From: Bacillus thuringiensis
GTDB lineage: Bacteria > Bacillota > Bacilli > Bacillales > Bacillaceae_G
NCBI RefSeq assembly: GCF_014932895.1
Contig: NZ_JACYOF010000017.1
Span: forward strand, 1 to 64,000
Direction: 5' to 3'
Length of the DNA: 64,000 nucleotides
Part shown: positions 1 through 8,184 of the stretch, piece after piece
How positions within the stretch are numbered: position 1 is the stretch's first letter
How the letters are laid out: every line of letters begins with the position of its first letter
Position numbers and translations under genes: made by a program
The notes under the pieces: generated by a model
Told to the model about the DNA's origin: nothing
Databases searched by the model: none
The model's input: only the letters and a program-made list of their open reading frames with translations

Positions 1-2050
1 AGTAAGAAGTGCAGCAAATACAAGTAGCTCAATCCTCGGAAACTTAAAAAATGGAGAAAAAGTAACGGTTCTAGGAAAAGCAAATGGCTGGGCGAAAATT
101 AATTATCAAGGAAAAGAAGGTTATGTATCGCTAGAATTTGTGAAGCTAGAAGCAGGAAAACAAGAAGAAAAACCAGCGGAAAACATTACAAATGGAACGC
201 AAGAAGTAGGAACAATCAATGCGACAAGTCTACGAGTAAGAAGTGCAGCGAATACAAGTAGCTCAATCCTCGGAAACTTAAAAAATGGAGAAAAAGTAAC
301 GGTTTTAGGAAAAGCAAATGGCTGGGCGAAAATTAATTATCAAGGAAAAGAAGGTTACGTATCGCTAGAATTTGTGAAGCTGGAAGCAGGGAAACAAGAA
401 GAAAAGCCAGCGGAAAACATTACAAATGGGACGCAAGAAGTAGGAACAATCAATGCGACAAGTCTACGAGTAAGAAGTGCAGCGAATACAAGTAGCTCGA
501 TCCTCGGAAACTTAAAAAATGGAGAAAAAGTAACAGTACTAGGAAAAGCAAATGGCTGGGCGAAAATTAATTATCAAGGAAAGGAAGGTTATGTATCTTT
601 AGAATTTATAACAATCGGTAAAGATGCAATAGATCCAACAAGTCCAAAAAACCCTGAACAAGTAACAGAAGAACGAGCTGTTGTAAATGCGTCTTTATTA
701 AATGTGCGTAAAGGTCCATCGACAGGTGCGGCGGCTGTTGGTCATTTGAAAAATGGAGAGACTGTTACAATTATAGGAAAAGAAAATGGTTGGGCAAAAA
801 TCCGTTTTAACGATGGTGAGGGTTATGTTTCATTACAATTCTTAAAAATTAAACAGGGCTCGTCTTCCTATGAAATTGTTACCTCATCACAAAAGGTTCA
901 AAAACCAAATGAAGTGGAAGCAACACAAATTATGCAAAACATGAAAGAAGATGCTTACATTAAAAGTGACGGTAAAGTTGTAAATATGAAGCAAGGTTTC
1001 GTTCGTGCGAATGGAGTTATTAATATTTATGATATTACGACGGGTAAAAAACTCACATATGTAAAGGGTGGAGCCGATCTGAAATTTGTAAAAGCTGTTG
1101 GTGATCGTATTTATGTCCAAATTGATGGCATGACAGGTTATGTGAATATAAACGATGTTACATTACATCCGACAATGACTGGTGAGAAAACGTCGTATTA
1201 TGCAACTAAAAATGGCAAGCTATATCATTATGTATACAATCCTGCAAATGGTAAATACGCAACGTATCAAATTGGTAATGCCCCGAAGCATTTAAAAGAA
1301 GGGGAGCGTTACGAAGCTTTCGATAAGAAACAAATTGGTGGACAAGATAGTTATCAATACTTTGAATATATGCCACTTCGTGCAACATCTACTTATACAG
1401 GAGATGAAATTGATAATTTCTTACGTAAATCGAATGCAAATAGTCCACTTATTGGATTAGGAAAATATTTTGTAAGTGCAGCAGAGAAATATAAGATGAA
1501 TGCCGGCTACTTAGTGTCACATGCAATTTTAGAATCTGGATGGGGAACAAGTCGTATCGCGCAAGATAAGAAAAATTTATTTGGCTTTAGAGCGGTAGAT
1601 TCAGATCCATACAATGGTGCAACTGGATTTAAGACATGGGAAGAAGGTATTGATTTTTGTGCGGCATATATAGATAAGCATTACTTAAATCCAAGTGGAA
1701 ATACATATAATGGTGGAAACTTAGGGGATAAGGCACAAGGAATGAACGTCATGTATGCAAGTGACGAAAACTGGGGACAGCAAATTGCCTCGCTTATGTA
1801 TAGAATTGATGCAATGAATGGAAGTAAAGATTTAAATAAATATCGACTTGGAACGTTAACAACAGGTTCTCCGATATTCAAAAGTTTGGCTGAAGGTAAG
1901 ACTGGAACTACATCTCGGAACATTATGGTAGCCATTAAGAGAACAGTTAATACACCACAAGGGTCGTATTATGAAATTGTTTCAGATAATAAAGAATACA
2001 ACAGTGTCTACGTAAAAACTGGGTCTGTAAAACTTGTAAACTCTTATTAA
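1..2050 (+). CDS. Cell-wall hydrolase: SH3b repeats plus C-terminal glucosaminidase (5' truncated by window edge)
   Basis: Open from the first base in frame 2, so the true start and probable signal peptide lie upstream of the window. At least three almost identical 78-residue SH3b modules come first (motifs ATSLRVRSAANTSSSILG and GWAKINYQGKEGYVSLEF). A diverged fourth follows (about nt 680-860), then a linker region, then a glucosaminidase-type (LytG/LytD-like) domain at about nt 1390-1830. The putative catalytic Glu is in HAILESGWGTS. SH3b domains bind the wall; the C-terminal domain is expected to cleave glycan strands between GlcNAc and MurNAc. Family assignment is firm, but the exact bond cut is inference. 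Stop is TAA at 2048. Confidence 0.88.
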   Translation, partial: VRSAANTSSSILGNLKNGEKVTVLGKANGWAKINYQGKEGYVSLEFVKLEAGKQEEKPAENITNGTQEVGTINATSLRVRSAANTSSSILGNLKNGEKVTVLGKANGWAKINYQGKEGYVSLEFVKLEAGKQEEKPAENITNGTQEVGTINATSLRVRSAANTSSSILGNLKNGEKVTVLGKANGWAKINYQGKEGYVSLEFITIGKDAIDPTSPKNPEQVTEERAVVNASLLNVRKGPSTGAAAVGHLKNGETVTIIGKENGWAKIRFNDGEGYVSLQFLKIKQGSSSYEIVTSSQKVQKPNEVEATQIMQNMKEDAYIKSDGKVVNMKQGFVRANGVINIYDITTGKKLTYVKGGADLKFVKAVGDRIYVQIDGMTGYVNINDVTLHPTMTGEKTSYYATKNGKLYHYVYNPANGKYATYQIGNAPKHLKEGERYEAFDKKQIGGQDSYQYFEYMPLRATSTYTGDEIDNFLRKSNANSPLIGLGKYFVSAAEKYKMNAGYLVSHAILESGWGTSRIAQDKKNLFGFRAVDSDPYNGATGFKTWEEGIDFCAAYIDKHYLNPSGNTYNGGNLGDKAQGMNVMYASDENWGQQIASLMYRIDAMNGSKDLNKYRLGTLTTGSPIFKSLAEGKTGTTSRNIMVAIKRTVNTPQGSYYEIVSDNKEYNSVYVKTGSVKLVNSY
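2..600 (+). repeat. Near-identical 234-bp tandem repeats encoding SH3b modules
   Basis: The motif GTAAGAAGTGCAGC recurs at 2, 236 and 470, exactly 234 bp (78 codons) apart. Only scattered silent or near-silent changes separate the copies. The first copy is cut by the window edge, so the true number is unknown. The array keeps reading frame, so unequal crossing-over would add or remove whole SH3b modules. Confidence 0.95.
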
Positions 2051-2215
2051 AGGAAAACATCATCATTTGAAAATGACTTCAACTGTGCTTTGCTTGGAGA
2101 GCTGTGGCAAGGCGTTGGAAGGAATGAAAATAATTGCGAGATTAAACTCGCACAAAATCGTAATCAAGCAGGAATGGTTGGATTGATTTACCACTTCTTA
2201 CATCGATATAAATAA
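2051..2215 (+). pseudogene. In-frame coding-like tail after the hydrolase stop, possible decayed TerD-family C-terminus
   Basis: After TAA at 2048 the same frame stays open for 54 codons to TAA at 2213. It contains motifs such as CALLGELWQG and NQAGMVGLIYHF. The pattern (GEL-W ... G ... GL-Y-F) loosely resembles the C-terminus of the TerD proteins encoded just downstream. There is no Shine-Dalgarno or start codon. A relic of a decayed gene is the likeliest reading; chance cannot be excluded. Confidence 0.3.
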
Positions 2216-2276
2216 ATACTATAGGTGTTTTCATATAATTGAGAATTTATTCTTTTTTTCACTAGATAAATAATGC

Positions 2277-2320
2277 TACAATATAAGAGAAGAATACAAT
2301 ATTTTCCGATTCGGAAAATA
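2277..2320 (+). promoter_or_regulatory. Candidate yceC promoter -10 and downstream perfect palindrome
   Basis: TACAAT (2277-2282) is a plausible -10 although no good -35 is visible. A perfect 21-nt palindrome (arms TATTTTCCGA / TCGGAAAATA around one T) occupies 2300-2320, between the -10 and the Shine-Dalgarno at about 2331. It could be an operator or a short 5'-UTR hairpin. In B. subtilis the orthologous operon answers to SigB and envelope-stress ECF sigma factors; I see no clear match to those promoters here. Confidence 0.4.
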
Positions 2321-2343
2321 CTTTGTAGAAAGGAAGAAACTTC

Positions 2344-2940
2344 ATGCCTATTATTTTAGAAAAAGGACAAAAGATCGATTTAACAAAGGGACAACCGAGA
2401 ATAGCGAAACTACAGGTTGGCTTAGGCTGGGATCCAATTGGGCAATCAGGTGGGTTTCTGTCTTCGTTATTTGGAAGTAAACCGAATGTAGATTGTGATG
2501 CATCTGTTGTTATGTTAGAAGGGGATCGTTTTTTAAACAAAAATGATTTAGTTTACTTCGGAAACAAACTTTCTACTTGTGGTAGTATTATTCATTCAGG
2601 AGATAATTTAACAGGTGAAGGCGACGGTGACGATGAAACAATCTTTGTGGAATTACATAAAGTCCCAAGTCGTATTAACCGTTTAGTATTCGTTGTAAAT
2701 ATTTATGATTGTGTAAATCGTCGTCAAGATTTTGGGATGATTCGTAATGCATATATTCGTATTCAAAACCCACAAACAGGTGAAGAATTAGCACGTTATA
2801 ACTTGTCAGATAACTATGCTGGCAAAACGACTCTAATTGCAGGAGAAATGTATCGACACGGAAGTGAGTGGAAGTTTTCAGCAGTTGGAGAAGGAACACA
2901 AGATAAAAATTTAAGCGAGATTGTATCACGTTATCAATAA
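2344..2940 (+). CDS. yceC: TerD-family stress protein, divergent (YceC-like)
   Basis: 198-aa TerD-domain protein, first of three paralogues. It keeps the KGQKIDLTKG opening and the GDNLTGEGDGDDE acidic loop. Compared with the next two copies the first Ca2+-binding loop is altered (VDCDAS instead of DFDLD) and an insertion GQSGGFLSSLFGSKP separates it from the GLGWD segment. TerD proteins bind Ca2+ and are linked to tellurite, phage and envelope-stress tolerance; exact biochemistry is unknown. ATG follows AAAGGAAG. The size, order and divergence match B. subtilis yceC at the head of yceCDEFGH. Confidence 0.88.
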   Translation: MPIILEKGQKIDLTKGQPRIAKLQVGLGWDPIGQSGGFLSSLFGSKPNVDCDASVVMLEGDRFLNKNDLVYFGNKLSTCGSIIHSGDNLTGEGDGDDETIFVELHKVPSRINRLVFVVNIYDCVNRRQDFGMIRNAYIRIQNPQTGEELARYNLSDNYAGKTTLIAGEMYRHGSEWKFSAVGEGTQDKNLSEIVSRYQ

Positions 2941-2963
2941 AATAAACCGAGGAGGAATTGCAT

Positions 2964-3548
2964 ATGGCATCAATTTCATTGAAAAAGGGACAAAAGGTAG
3001 ACTTAACAAAAACGAATCCAGGTCTTTCAAAAGTTCTTGTAGGACTCGGTTGGGATACGAATCGTTATGACGGACAAAATGATTTCGATTTAGATGTTAG
3101 TATTTTCTTAGTAGGTGCGAACGGTAAAGTTTCAGGGGCAGAGGATTTCGTTTTCTATAATAACCCCAAAGGTGCGAACGGCGCTGTAGAGCACTTAGGA
3201 GATAACCGTACAGGTGAAGGTGAAGGCGACGATGAAGCAATTAAAATCGATTTAAAAAATGTTCCTGCTCACATTGAGCGTATTTGTTTTACAATTACAA
3301 TTTATGATGGAGAAGGCCGTAGCCAAAACTTTGGACAAGTTTCTAACTCGTTCGTACGTATTCTAGATGAAGAGAAGAATGCAGAATTAATTCGTTACGA
3401 TTTAGGGGAAGATTTCTCTATTGAAACAGCTGTAGTAGTAGGTGAATTATATCGTCATGCAGGTGAATGGAAATTCAATGCAATTGGAAGTGGATTCCAG
3501 GGCGGATTAGCATCTCTATGTAATAACTTTGGTTTAGATGTAGAGTAA
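2964..3548 (+). CDS. yceD: TerD-family stress protein (YceD-like)
   Basis: 194 aa. I start at ATG 2964 because AGGAGG (2950-2955) is spaced 8 nt from it; a TTG two codons earlier is poorly placed. Ca2+-binding motifs are DFDLD (residues 40-44) and [13 protein letters not shown], followed by the family C-terminus [16 protein letters not shown]. It lies 23 nt after yceC, so the two are surely co-transcribed. A bcr1 repeat and a hairpin separate it from yceE, which may uncouple the downstream genes. Confidence 0.92.
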   Translation: MASISLKKGQKVDLTKTNPGLSKVLVGLGWDTNRYDGQNDFDLDVSIFLVGANGKVSGAEDFVFYNNPKGANGAVEHLGDNRTGEGEGDDEAIKIDLKNVPAHIERICFTITIYDGEGRSQNFGQVSNSFVRILDEEKNAELIRYDLGEDFSIETAVVVGELYRHAGEWKFNAIGSGFQGGLASLCNNFGLDVE

Positions 3549-3552
3549 TAGT

Positions 3553-3712
3553 TTTATCCCGCTATTTGCGGGCAGTAAGACCCCTACCTCAAAATTCAGC
3601 GAAAGCAAAGAAGTTAGGTGGGGGATCAACTGCCCGTAAAATCCTGATTGGTGCGGGCTGATAATCAGTGGGAGATGAAGAAACCCCCCCACTGATTAAA
3701 GTTTCACTTTAT
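3553..3712 (+). repeat. bcr1 repeat, full length (160 bp)
   Basis: Starts TTTATCCCGCTATTTGCGGG and ends GTTTCACTTTAT. It contains the two hairpin-forming halves (CCTACCTC / TTAGGTGG and AATCAGTGGG / CCCACTGATT) seen in every full copy in the window. TTTAT at both ends is the target duplication reported for bcr1 in the B. cereus group. It sits 4 bp past the yceD stop, inside the ter operon. Confidence 0.9.
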
Positions 3713-3756
3713 ATATCCATCGGTGAAATGCATGTTTACTGATGGATATATTTTTA
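3711..3756 (+). terminator. Hairpin with T-run between yceD and yceE
   Basis: ATATATCCATC (3711-3721) pairs with GATGGATATAT (3741-3751) and is followed by TTTTT. It begins inside the right-hand TTTAT of the bcr1 copy, so the insertion landed at the foot of an existing terminator or attenuator. Confidence 0.6.
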
Positions 3757-3783
3757 AAGATTAAAATATAGAGGTGAATATAC

Positions 3784-4362
3784 ATGGTTATTCAATTACA
3801 AAAAGGACAGAAAATTGATTTAGGTAAGACAAGCCCGGGGTTATCAAAAGCGGTAATTGGTCTTGGTTGGGATATTAAATCTTATGATGGTGGATCTGAT
3901 TTCGATTTAGATGCATCTGCCTTCTTATTAGATGCAAACGGGAAATGTACGAAGGAAACGGATTTTATTTTCTACAATAATTTACAGTCTCCTTGTGGAT
4001 CTGTTCTGCATACAGGGGATAACCGAACAGGTGAAGGCGAAGGCGACGATGAGCAACTTGTTGTAGATTTGAAGAAAGTTCCTGCTGACGTGCATAAAAT
4101 TGCTATTACAGTTACGATTTATGATGCAGAAGGTCGTAATCAAAACTTTGGACAATTAGGAAATGCGTTCGTTCGTTTAGCGAATGAAGAAACAAATGAA
4201 GAAGTTCTTCGTTTTGATTTAGGGGAAGATTTCTCCATCGAAACAGCAGTTGTCTTTTGTGAATTATACCGTCATAATGGACAATGGAAGTTTAATGCAG
4301 TAGGAAGCGGTTTCCAAGGTGGCTTAGGTGCGCTTGTAAGAGCGTACGGCTTGGATGCATAA
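3784..4362 (+). CDS. yceE: TerD-family stress protein (YceE-like)
   Basis: 192 aa, start ATG with GAGGTG 8 nt upstream. Canonical TerD: IDLGKTSPGLSKAVIGLGWD, DFDLD at residues 39-43, [13 protein letters not shown] at 78-90, C-terminal [12 protein letters not shown]. It is the most regular of the three paralogues and presumably a Ca2+-dependent member of a membrane-associated Ter complex with TerC. The hairpin structures on both sides suggest graded expression within the operon. Confidence 0.92.
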   Translation: MVIQLQKGQKIDLGKTSPGLSKAVIGLGWDIKSYDGGSDFDLDASAFLLDANGKCTKETDFIFYNNLQSPCGSVLHTGDNRTGEGEGDDEQLVVDLKKVPADVHKIAITVTIYDAEGRNQNFGQLGNAFVRLANEETNEEVLRFDLGEDFSIETAVVFCELYRHNGQWKFNAVGSGFQGGLGALVRAYGLDA

Positions 4363-4365
4363 GAA

Positions 4366-4392
4366 GGGAAACGACATGCGTTTCCTTTTTTT
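4366..4392 (+). terminator. Terminator/attenuator between yceE and yceF
   Basis: GGAAACG (4367-4373) pairs with CGTTTCC (4379-4385), followed by seven Ts. Confidence 0.75.
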
Positions 4393-4435
4393 AACCTTTC
4401 TATAAATCTAGCAAAGAATAGGGGATAAAGGTAAG

Positions 4436-5227
4436 ATGAGTATTTTGCAAGGAATCCTTGATACATATGCTCAGTTTTTCGACTTGGACATGTGGATTAA
4501 AGTATTGCAAGATCCAGTATCTTGGGGATTAATTGGTACACTTGTTGTACTTGAAGGGTTGTTATCTGCTGATAACGCACTTGTGTTAGCGGTAATGGTA
4601 AAACATCTTCCGGAAGAAAAGCGCAAAAAAGCATTATTCTATGGACTTATTGGAGCTTATGTATTCCGCTTTATTGCAATTGGAATCGGAATGTTCTTAA
4701 TTAAATTATGGTGGGTAAAACTTCTTGGTGCACTTTACCTTGCTTGGTTATCAGTGAAATACTTTATTGATAAGCGTAAAGGTGCAAGTGAAGAAGAAGA
4801 AGCTCATGGCATGAATCAAAATAGTATTCTCTTTAGAATGTTCGGTGTTTTCTGGGGAACGGTTGCGATGGTTGAATTAATGGATATCGCGTTCTCTGTA
4901 GATAGCGTACTTGCTGCGTTTGGTGTATCGAATGAAGTTTGGATTCTGCTATTAGGCGGAATGCTTGGTATTTTAATGATGCGTGGTATCGCTGGCGTAT
5001 TCTTAAAATTGTTAGAACGTATTCCAGAGCTTGAAACGACAGCATATATTTTAATCTTAATTATCGCTTCGAAAATGCTACTATCTCTAATCGGATTTGA
5101 AATTAGTCATACACTGTTCTTTATTATTTTAGTTGTAGCATTCGGAGTAACATTTATAATTCACTACATGAAGAATTCTGGACAAGCTAGAGAAGAAGTT
5201 GCAGCTACTAAAGATAATCATAAATAA
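4436..5227 (+). CDS. yceF: TerC-family integral membrane protein (YceF-like)
   Basis: 263 aa with about seven membrane spans. TerC signatures are present: LEGLLSADNALVLAVMV (acidic E40, D46, N47 in a membrane segment) and LMDIAFSVDSVLAAFGVS. TerC proteins are proposed metal transporters that assist Mn2+/metal loading of exported proteins or partner with TerD. The start ATG at 4436 follows AGGGGATAAAGG. There is no yybP-ykoY riboswitch-sized leader, only 73 bp from yceE, so it depends on read-through from upstream or a short internal promoter. Confidence 0.92.
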   Translation: MSILQGILDTYAQFFDLDMWIKVLQDPVSWGLIGTLVVLEGLLSADNALVLAVMVKHLPEEKRKKALFYGLIGAYVFRFIAIGIGMFLIKLWWVKLLGALYLAWLSVKYFIDKRKGASEEEEAHGMNQNSILFRMFGVFWGTVAMVELMDIAFSVDSVLAAFGVSNEVWILLLGGMLGILMMRGIAGVFLKLLERIPELETTAYILILIIASKMLLSLIGFEISHTLFFIILVVAFGVTFIIHYMKNSGQAREEVAATKDNHK

Positions 5228-5230
5228 TTG

Positions 5231-5266
5231 AAATGGGTTTGCTCGTTTTACGGGCGCCCATTTTTT
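5231..5266 (+). terminator. Terminator after yceF
   Basis: AAATGGG / CCCATTT stem with inner GC pairs, followed by a run of six Ts. Confidence 0.7.
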
Positions 5267-5336
5267 ATAACTAAAAATAGTTTATAATAGAAGAAGGTCT
5301 TAGAAAAAACGTAAATGTTTTTGGAGGTGAACTGTT

Positions 5337-6968
5337 GTGTTTTCACGTTTTACACTTCAACCATATGCATTAAAAGATGAATCCGATTTAAAACAATTTG
5401 AAACGCTTTTAGAAAAACGCCCACAATATGAATTGACAGAGAATGAGATGAAATTTAGTTATATAGCATGTCGTATTCTCGGTGTTCCTAATGATGTAGA
5501 TGAATATTTTAATGAATTGTTTGATTATAGTGAAGCGAAAGGAATCGAAGTTTTACATGAGCAAAATTTAAATAAGGTAATTGATTCTGAAAAACTGCGC
5601 CATATTCAGGAAGTTTTTGCACTACATCAAGAAGCTCCGAACGGACTTACGGTGAATAGGCTTGTAGCTCATTTGTCCGGAAAGCAACTTTTACCGCAAG
5701 TAGATAATCCTGATTTACAACATTATATACATACGACGTTTATTTCTGTATTGAAATTATATGAAAAACAACATAATCAATCATTAAAAACAGAAGGGTT
5801 TCGCCGCTTCTTAATTGATATGATTAAGCTAAGCGAAAATTACGTAGCGAAGTGGTTCTCTACGATTAATTATAAGAAACAAATGCCGCGTATCGTTTGG
5901 TACGGGGATGCGAAGGAAAGTCGCATATACTTCTTATACTTTCTTATTATGCTCGGTTGCGATGTACTTTACTATCATCCAGAAGGAAAAGATGATTTTG
6001 AGAATATTGATGAAGAGGGAAGAACTTTTGTTGTGTTTCATCCAAGTCGTATTTCTCTTGAACCATTCCCAGATCGCCGTCGCGAGCGTGTTGCAACAGT
6101 AGCGTATCAAGCTTCGAAAGAAATTGAACAAGTGCTCCACCATGATAATTCGTTATTGTACAAGCCGTGGCAATTCCGTTCATATACACCTGTAGCACGT
6201 ACATTAAAAACGACGTATGATGAGCTCTTTTTAATTACGAAAGAAAAGGCTTTTGTGCGCCCAACATTCTTTGTGGAAAATAAGCATATATATATTCCTT
6301 CATTATTTGCCAAAATATCAGGTGTTTCAAAGAATGATAAAGAGTATTTTCAGCGATTAAAAGCTGTGACCTCATTTGATAACAGTTTATTAATTAATAC
6401 ATTTCCTTTTACGAAAGAACAAAAAGCGAATTTTCAATACCATTACCGTGATGCGTTGGATCGAGGGGGGAAATTACACCCTGATTTAATTATGAACAGC
6501 CATTGGTGGCCACATAAACGTTTACCAGAAGGATTACAACATGGCATTGCAGAGGCAATTATTCATACGTGTGAAAGTGAAATGTGTAAACCAATTGGGA
6601 AAGAGACGAAACAAGAAGTAGCGCTATATGTTTTCGCACAACTCTCTCAAATACCACCGAATATTTTAGAACAACTTGAGAAATTTGATTATTCACAAGA
6701 TGTACCGAAAATTGTTATATTTAATAATGAGAAGAGCGGAGAATTAACTCGTTCTGATGCTGTTTTATTACTATTTTTAAATCAAATTGGAATAGATGTA
6801 TTCCATTTCAATCCAACGGGGAGAAATGATATCGAACCGTATATTGAAGCAGGAGCATTTGATTCACATTGGCTTGAAGAAGTTAATTTCGATCTTGAGT
6901 TTCATGGTTCATCAGCCTATAAAAATTTATCACAAACAATAAAAGGACTGTTTCGTCCATTTTTATAA
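5337..6968 (+). CDS. yceG: YceG-family protein of the Ter stress module
   Basis: 543 aa, GTG start with GGAGGTGA 6 nt upstream. It matches B. subtilis YceG in length and position. The protein looks internally duplicated: IVWYGDAKESRIYFLYFLIMLGCDVLYYHPEG near residue 190 is echoed by IVIFNNEKSGELTRSDAVLLLFLNQIGIDVFHFNPTG near residue 475. Comparative genomics of Ter systems describes such proteins as part of a proposed biosynthetic module acting with TelA; no reaction is established. Lies 18 nt before yceH. Confidence 0.85.
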   Translation: MFSRFTLQPYALKDESDLKQFETLLEKRPQYELTENEMKFSYIACRILGVPNDVDEYFNELFDYSEAKGIEVLHEQNLNKVIDSEKLRHIQEVFALHQEAPNGLTVNRLVAHLSGKQLLPQVDNPDLQHYIHTTFISVLKLYEKQHNQSLKTEGFRRFLIDMIKLSENYVAKWFSTINYKKQMPRIVWYGDAKESRIYFLYFLIMLGCDVLYYHPEGKDDFENIDEEGRTFVVFHPSRISLEPFPDRRRERVATVAYQASKEIEQVLHHDNSLLYKPWQFRSYTPVARTLKTTYDELFLITKEKAFVRPTFFVENKHIYIPSLFAKISGVSKNDKEYFQRLKAVTSFDNSLLINTFPFTKEQKANFQYHYRDALDRGGKLHPDLIMNSHWWPHKRLPEGLQHGIAEAIIHTCESEMCKPIGKETKQEVALYVFAQLSQIPPNILEQLEKFDYSQDVPKIVIFNNEKSGELTRSDAVLLLFLNQIGIDVFHFNPTGRNDIEPYIEAGAFDSHWLEEVNFDLEFHGSSAYKNLSQTIKGLFRPFL

Positions 6969-6986
6969 GGAAAGGGAGAATACCAT

Positions 6987-8069
6987 ATGAATAATCCAGT
7001 CGTACTAGATTCGAAAACAGAATTGAATGAGCAAACCGCACAAGATGTTCGCTTGCAACTTAGACAAGATGCGGAAGTGCAACGTATTTATAACGCAGTA
7101 GATATTAAAGACCAATTAGAATTAATTGAGCTTGGAAAAGAACCCTCTATGGAGATTTCACGTTTCGCAGATCAAATTTTACATACAATGTCATTATCAA
7201 AAATTGAAGACTCTGGTGAATTATTAAAACAACTTGGTAAAATTATGGACCGATTTGATAGTAAAGACTTTGCGGAAGAGAAAAGTGGTTTCTTCTCTCG
7301 TATGTTCAAAAAAGCAGATAAAATGATTGAACAAATCTTTAGTAAATATCAAACAATGGGGCGCGAAATTGATAAAGTTTATGTGGAAATTACGAAGTAT
7401 CAAGATGAAATGAAAAAATCAATTGGTACGTTAGATGGTTTATATGAACAAAACTTAAAATATTATTTAGATTTAGAGAAATATGTAGTGGCAGGAGAAA
7501 TGTTATTAGAGCGTTTAAATACAGAGTTAGTTCCGATGTACGAAGAGCGCGTGCGTAATAATGATCAATTAGCAGGTATTGAATTGGAGTCGCTTAAAAA
7601 CTCTGTTGAAATTTTAGAACAACGTATTGATGACTTAGAAAAAGCGCGTATGGTTGCTCTACTTACAGCACCACAAATTCGTATGATTCAACGTGGTAAC
7701 AATAAATTAATCGGTAAGATCAATACAGCATTTATTACAACGATTCCTATCTTTAAAAATGGTATCATTCAAGCGGTAAATGCGAAACGTCAAAAGCTTG
7801 TTGCAGACTCTATGGCTGAGCTTGATCGCCGTACAAATGAACTACTTAAGAAAAATGCACAAAATATCGCAACACAAAGTGTGGAAGTAGCAAGGTTATC
7901 AGGTTCTTCAAGTATTAAGATGGAAACGCTTGAGGAAACTTGGAATATTATTTCAAGGGGTATGCAAGAAACGCAACAAATTGAAGAGCAAAATAAACGT
8001 GAGCGTGAAGAAAGCCGTAAGCGTATGGCTGCATTAACAGAGAACATCAAAAAAGAATTACAAGGATAA
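6987..8069 (+). CDS. yceH: TelA-family toxic anion resistance protein (YceH-like)
   Basis: 360 aa, mostly alpha-helical with extended coiled-coil stretches (about residues 110-350) and a highly charged C-terminus, as in TelA. TelA homologues confer tellurite/toxic-anion tolerance and occur with TerD/TerC; the mechanism is unknown. The start ATG has GGAAAGGGAG upstream. The TAA stop (8067-8069) lies inside the ATAAA end of a bcr1 repeat, so that insertion abuts the last codon without changing the protein. Confidence 0.9.
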   Translation: MNNPVVLDSKTELNEQTAQDVRLQLRQDAEVQRIYNAVDIKDQLELIELGKEPSMEISRFADQILHTMSLSKIEDSGELLKQLGKIMDRFDSKDFAEEKSGFFSRMFKKADKMIEQIFSKYQTMGREIDKVYVEITKYQDEMKKSIGTLDGLYEQNLKYYLDLEKYVVAGEMLLERLNTELVPMYEERVRNNDQLAGIELESLKNSVEILEQRIDDLEKARMVALLTAPQIRMIQRGNNKLIGKINTAFITTIPIFKNGIIQAVNAKRQKLVADSMAELDRRTNELLKKNAQNIATQSVEVARLSGSSSIKMETLEETWNIISRGMQETQQIEEQNKREREESRKRMAALTENIKKELQG

Positions 8070-8151
8070 AGTGAAACTTTAATCAGTGGGGATTTTGTTC
8101 ATCCCCCACTGATTATTAGCCCTCACCAATCGGGCGTTAATGCGGGATAAA
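8066..8151 (-). repeat. bcr1 repeat, short form (86 bp) overlapping the yceH stop
   Basis: On the minus strand it reads TTTATCCCGCATTAACGCCC then joins the right half ending GTTTCACTTTAT. The central hairpin of the full element is missing. The ATAAA end (8066-8070) contains the yceH TAA. Confidence 0.85.
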
Positions 8152-8153
8152 TG

Positions 8154-8184
8154 AAAAGGCAATGAGGAGTCCTCATTGCCTTTT
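8154..8184. terminator. Bidirectional terminator between yceH and the Ca2+-ATPase gene
   Basis: AAAAGGCAATGAGG / CCTCATTGCCTTTT perfect 14-bp stem with a 3-nt loop. It overlaps the ATPase stop codon and serves both convergent genes. Confidence 0.88.

Noticed and set aside
1-600. Regular repeats resembling a CRISPR array
   Set aside because: Units are 234 bp, contiguous, in frame and encode SH3b modules; no short repeats with unique spacers.
3553-3712. Insertion sequence or MITE of a named family
   Set aside because: No transposase or IS-type terminal inverted repeats; the sequence and TTTAT ends fit the cereus-group bcr1 repeat.
4393-4435. yybP-ykoY (Mn2+) riboswitch before the TerC gene
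   Set aside because: The space between genes is only 73 bp and shows just the yceE terminator.
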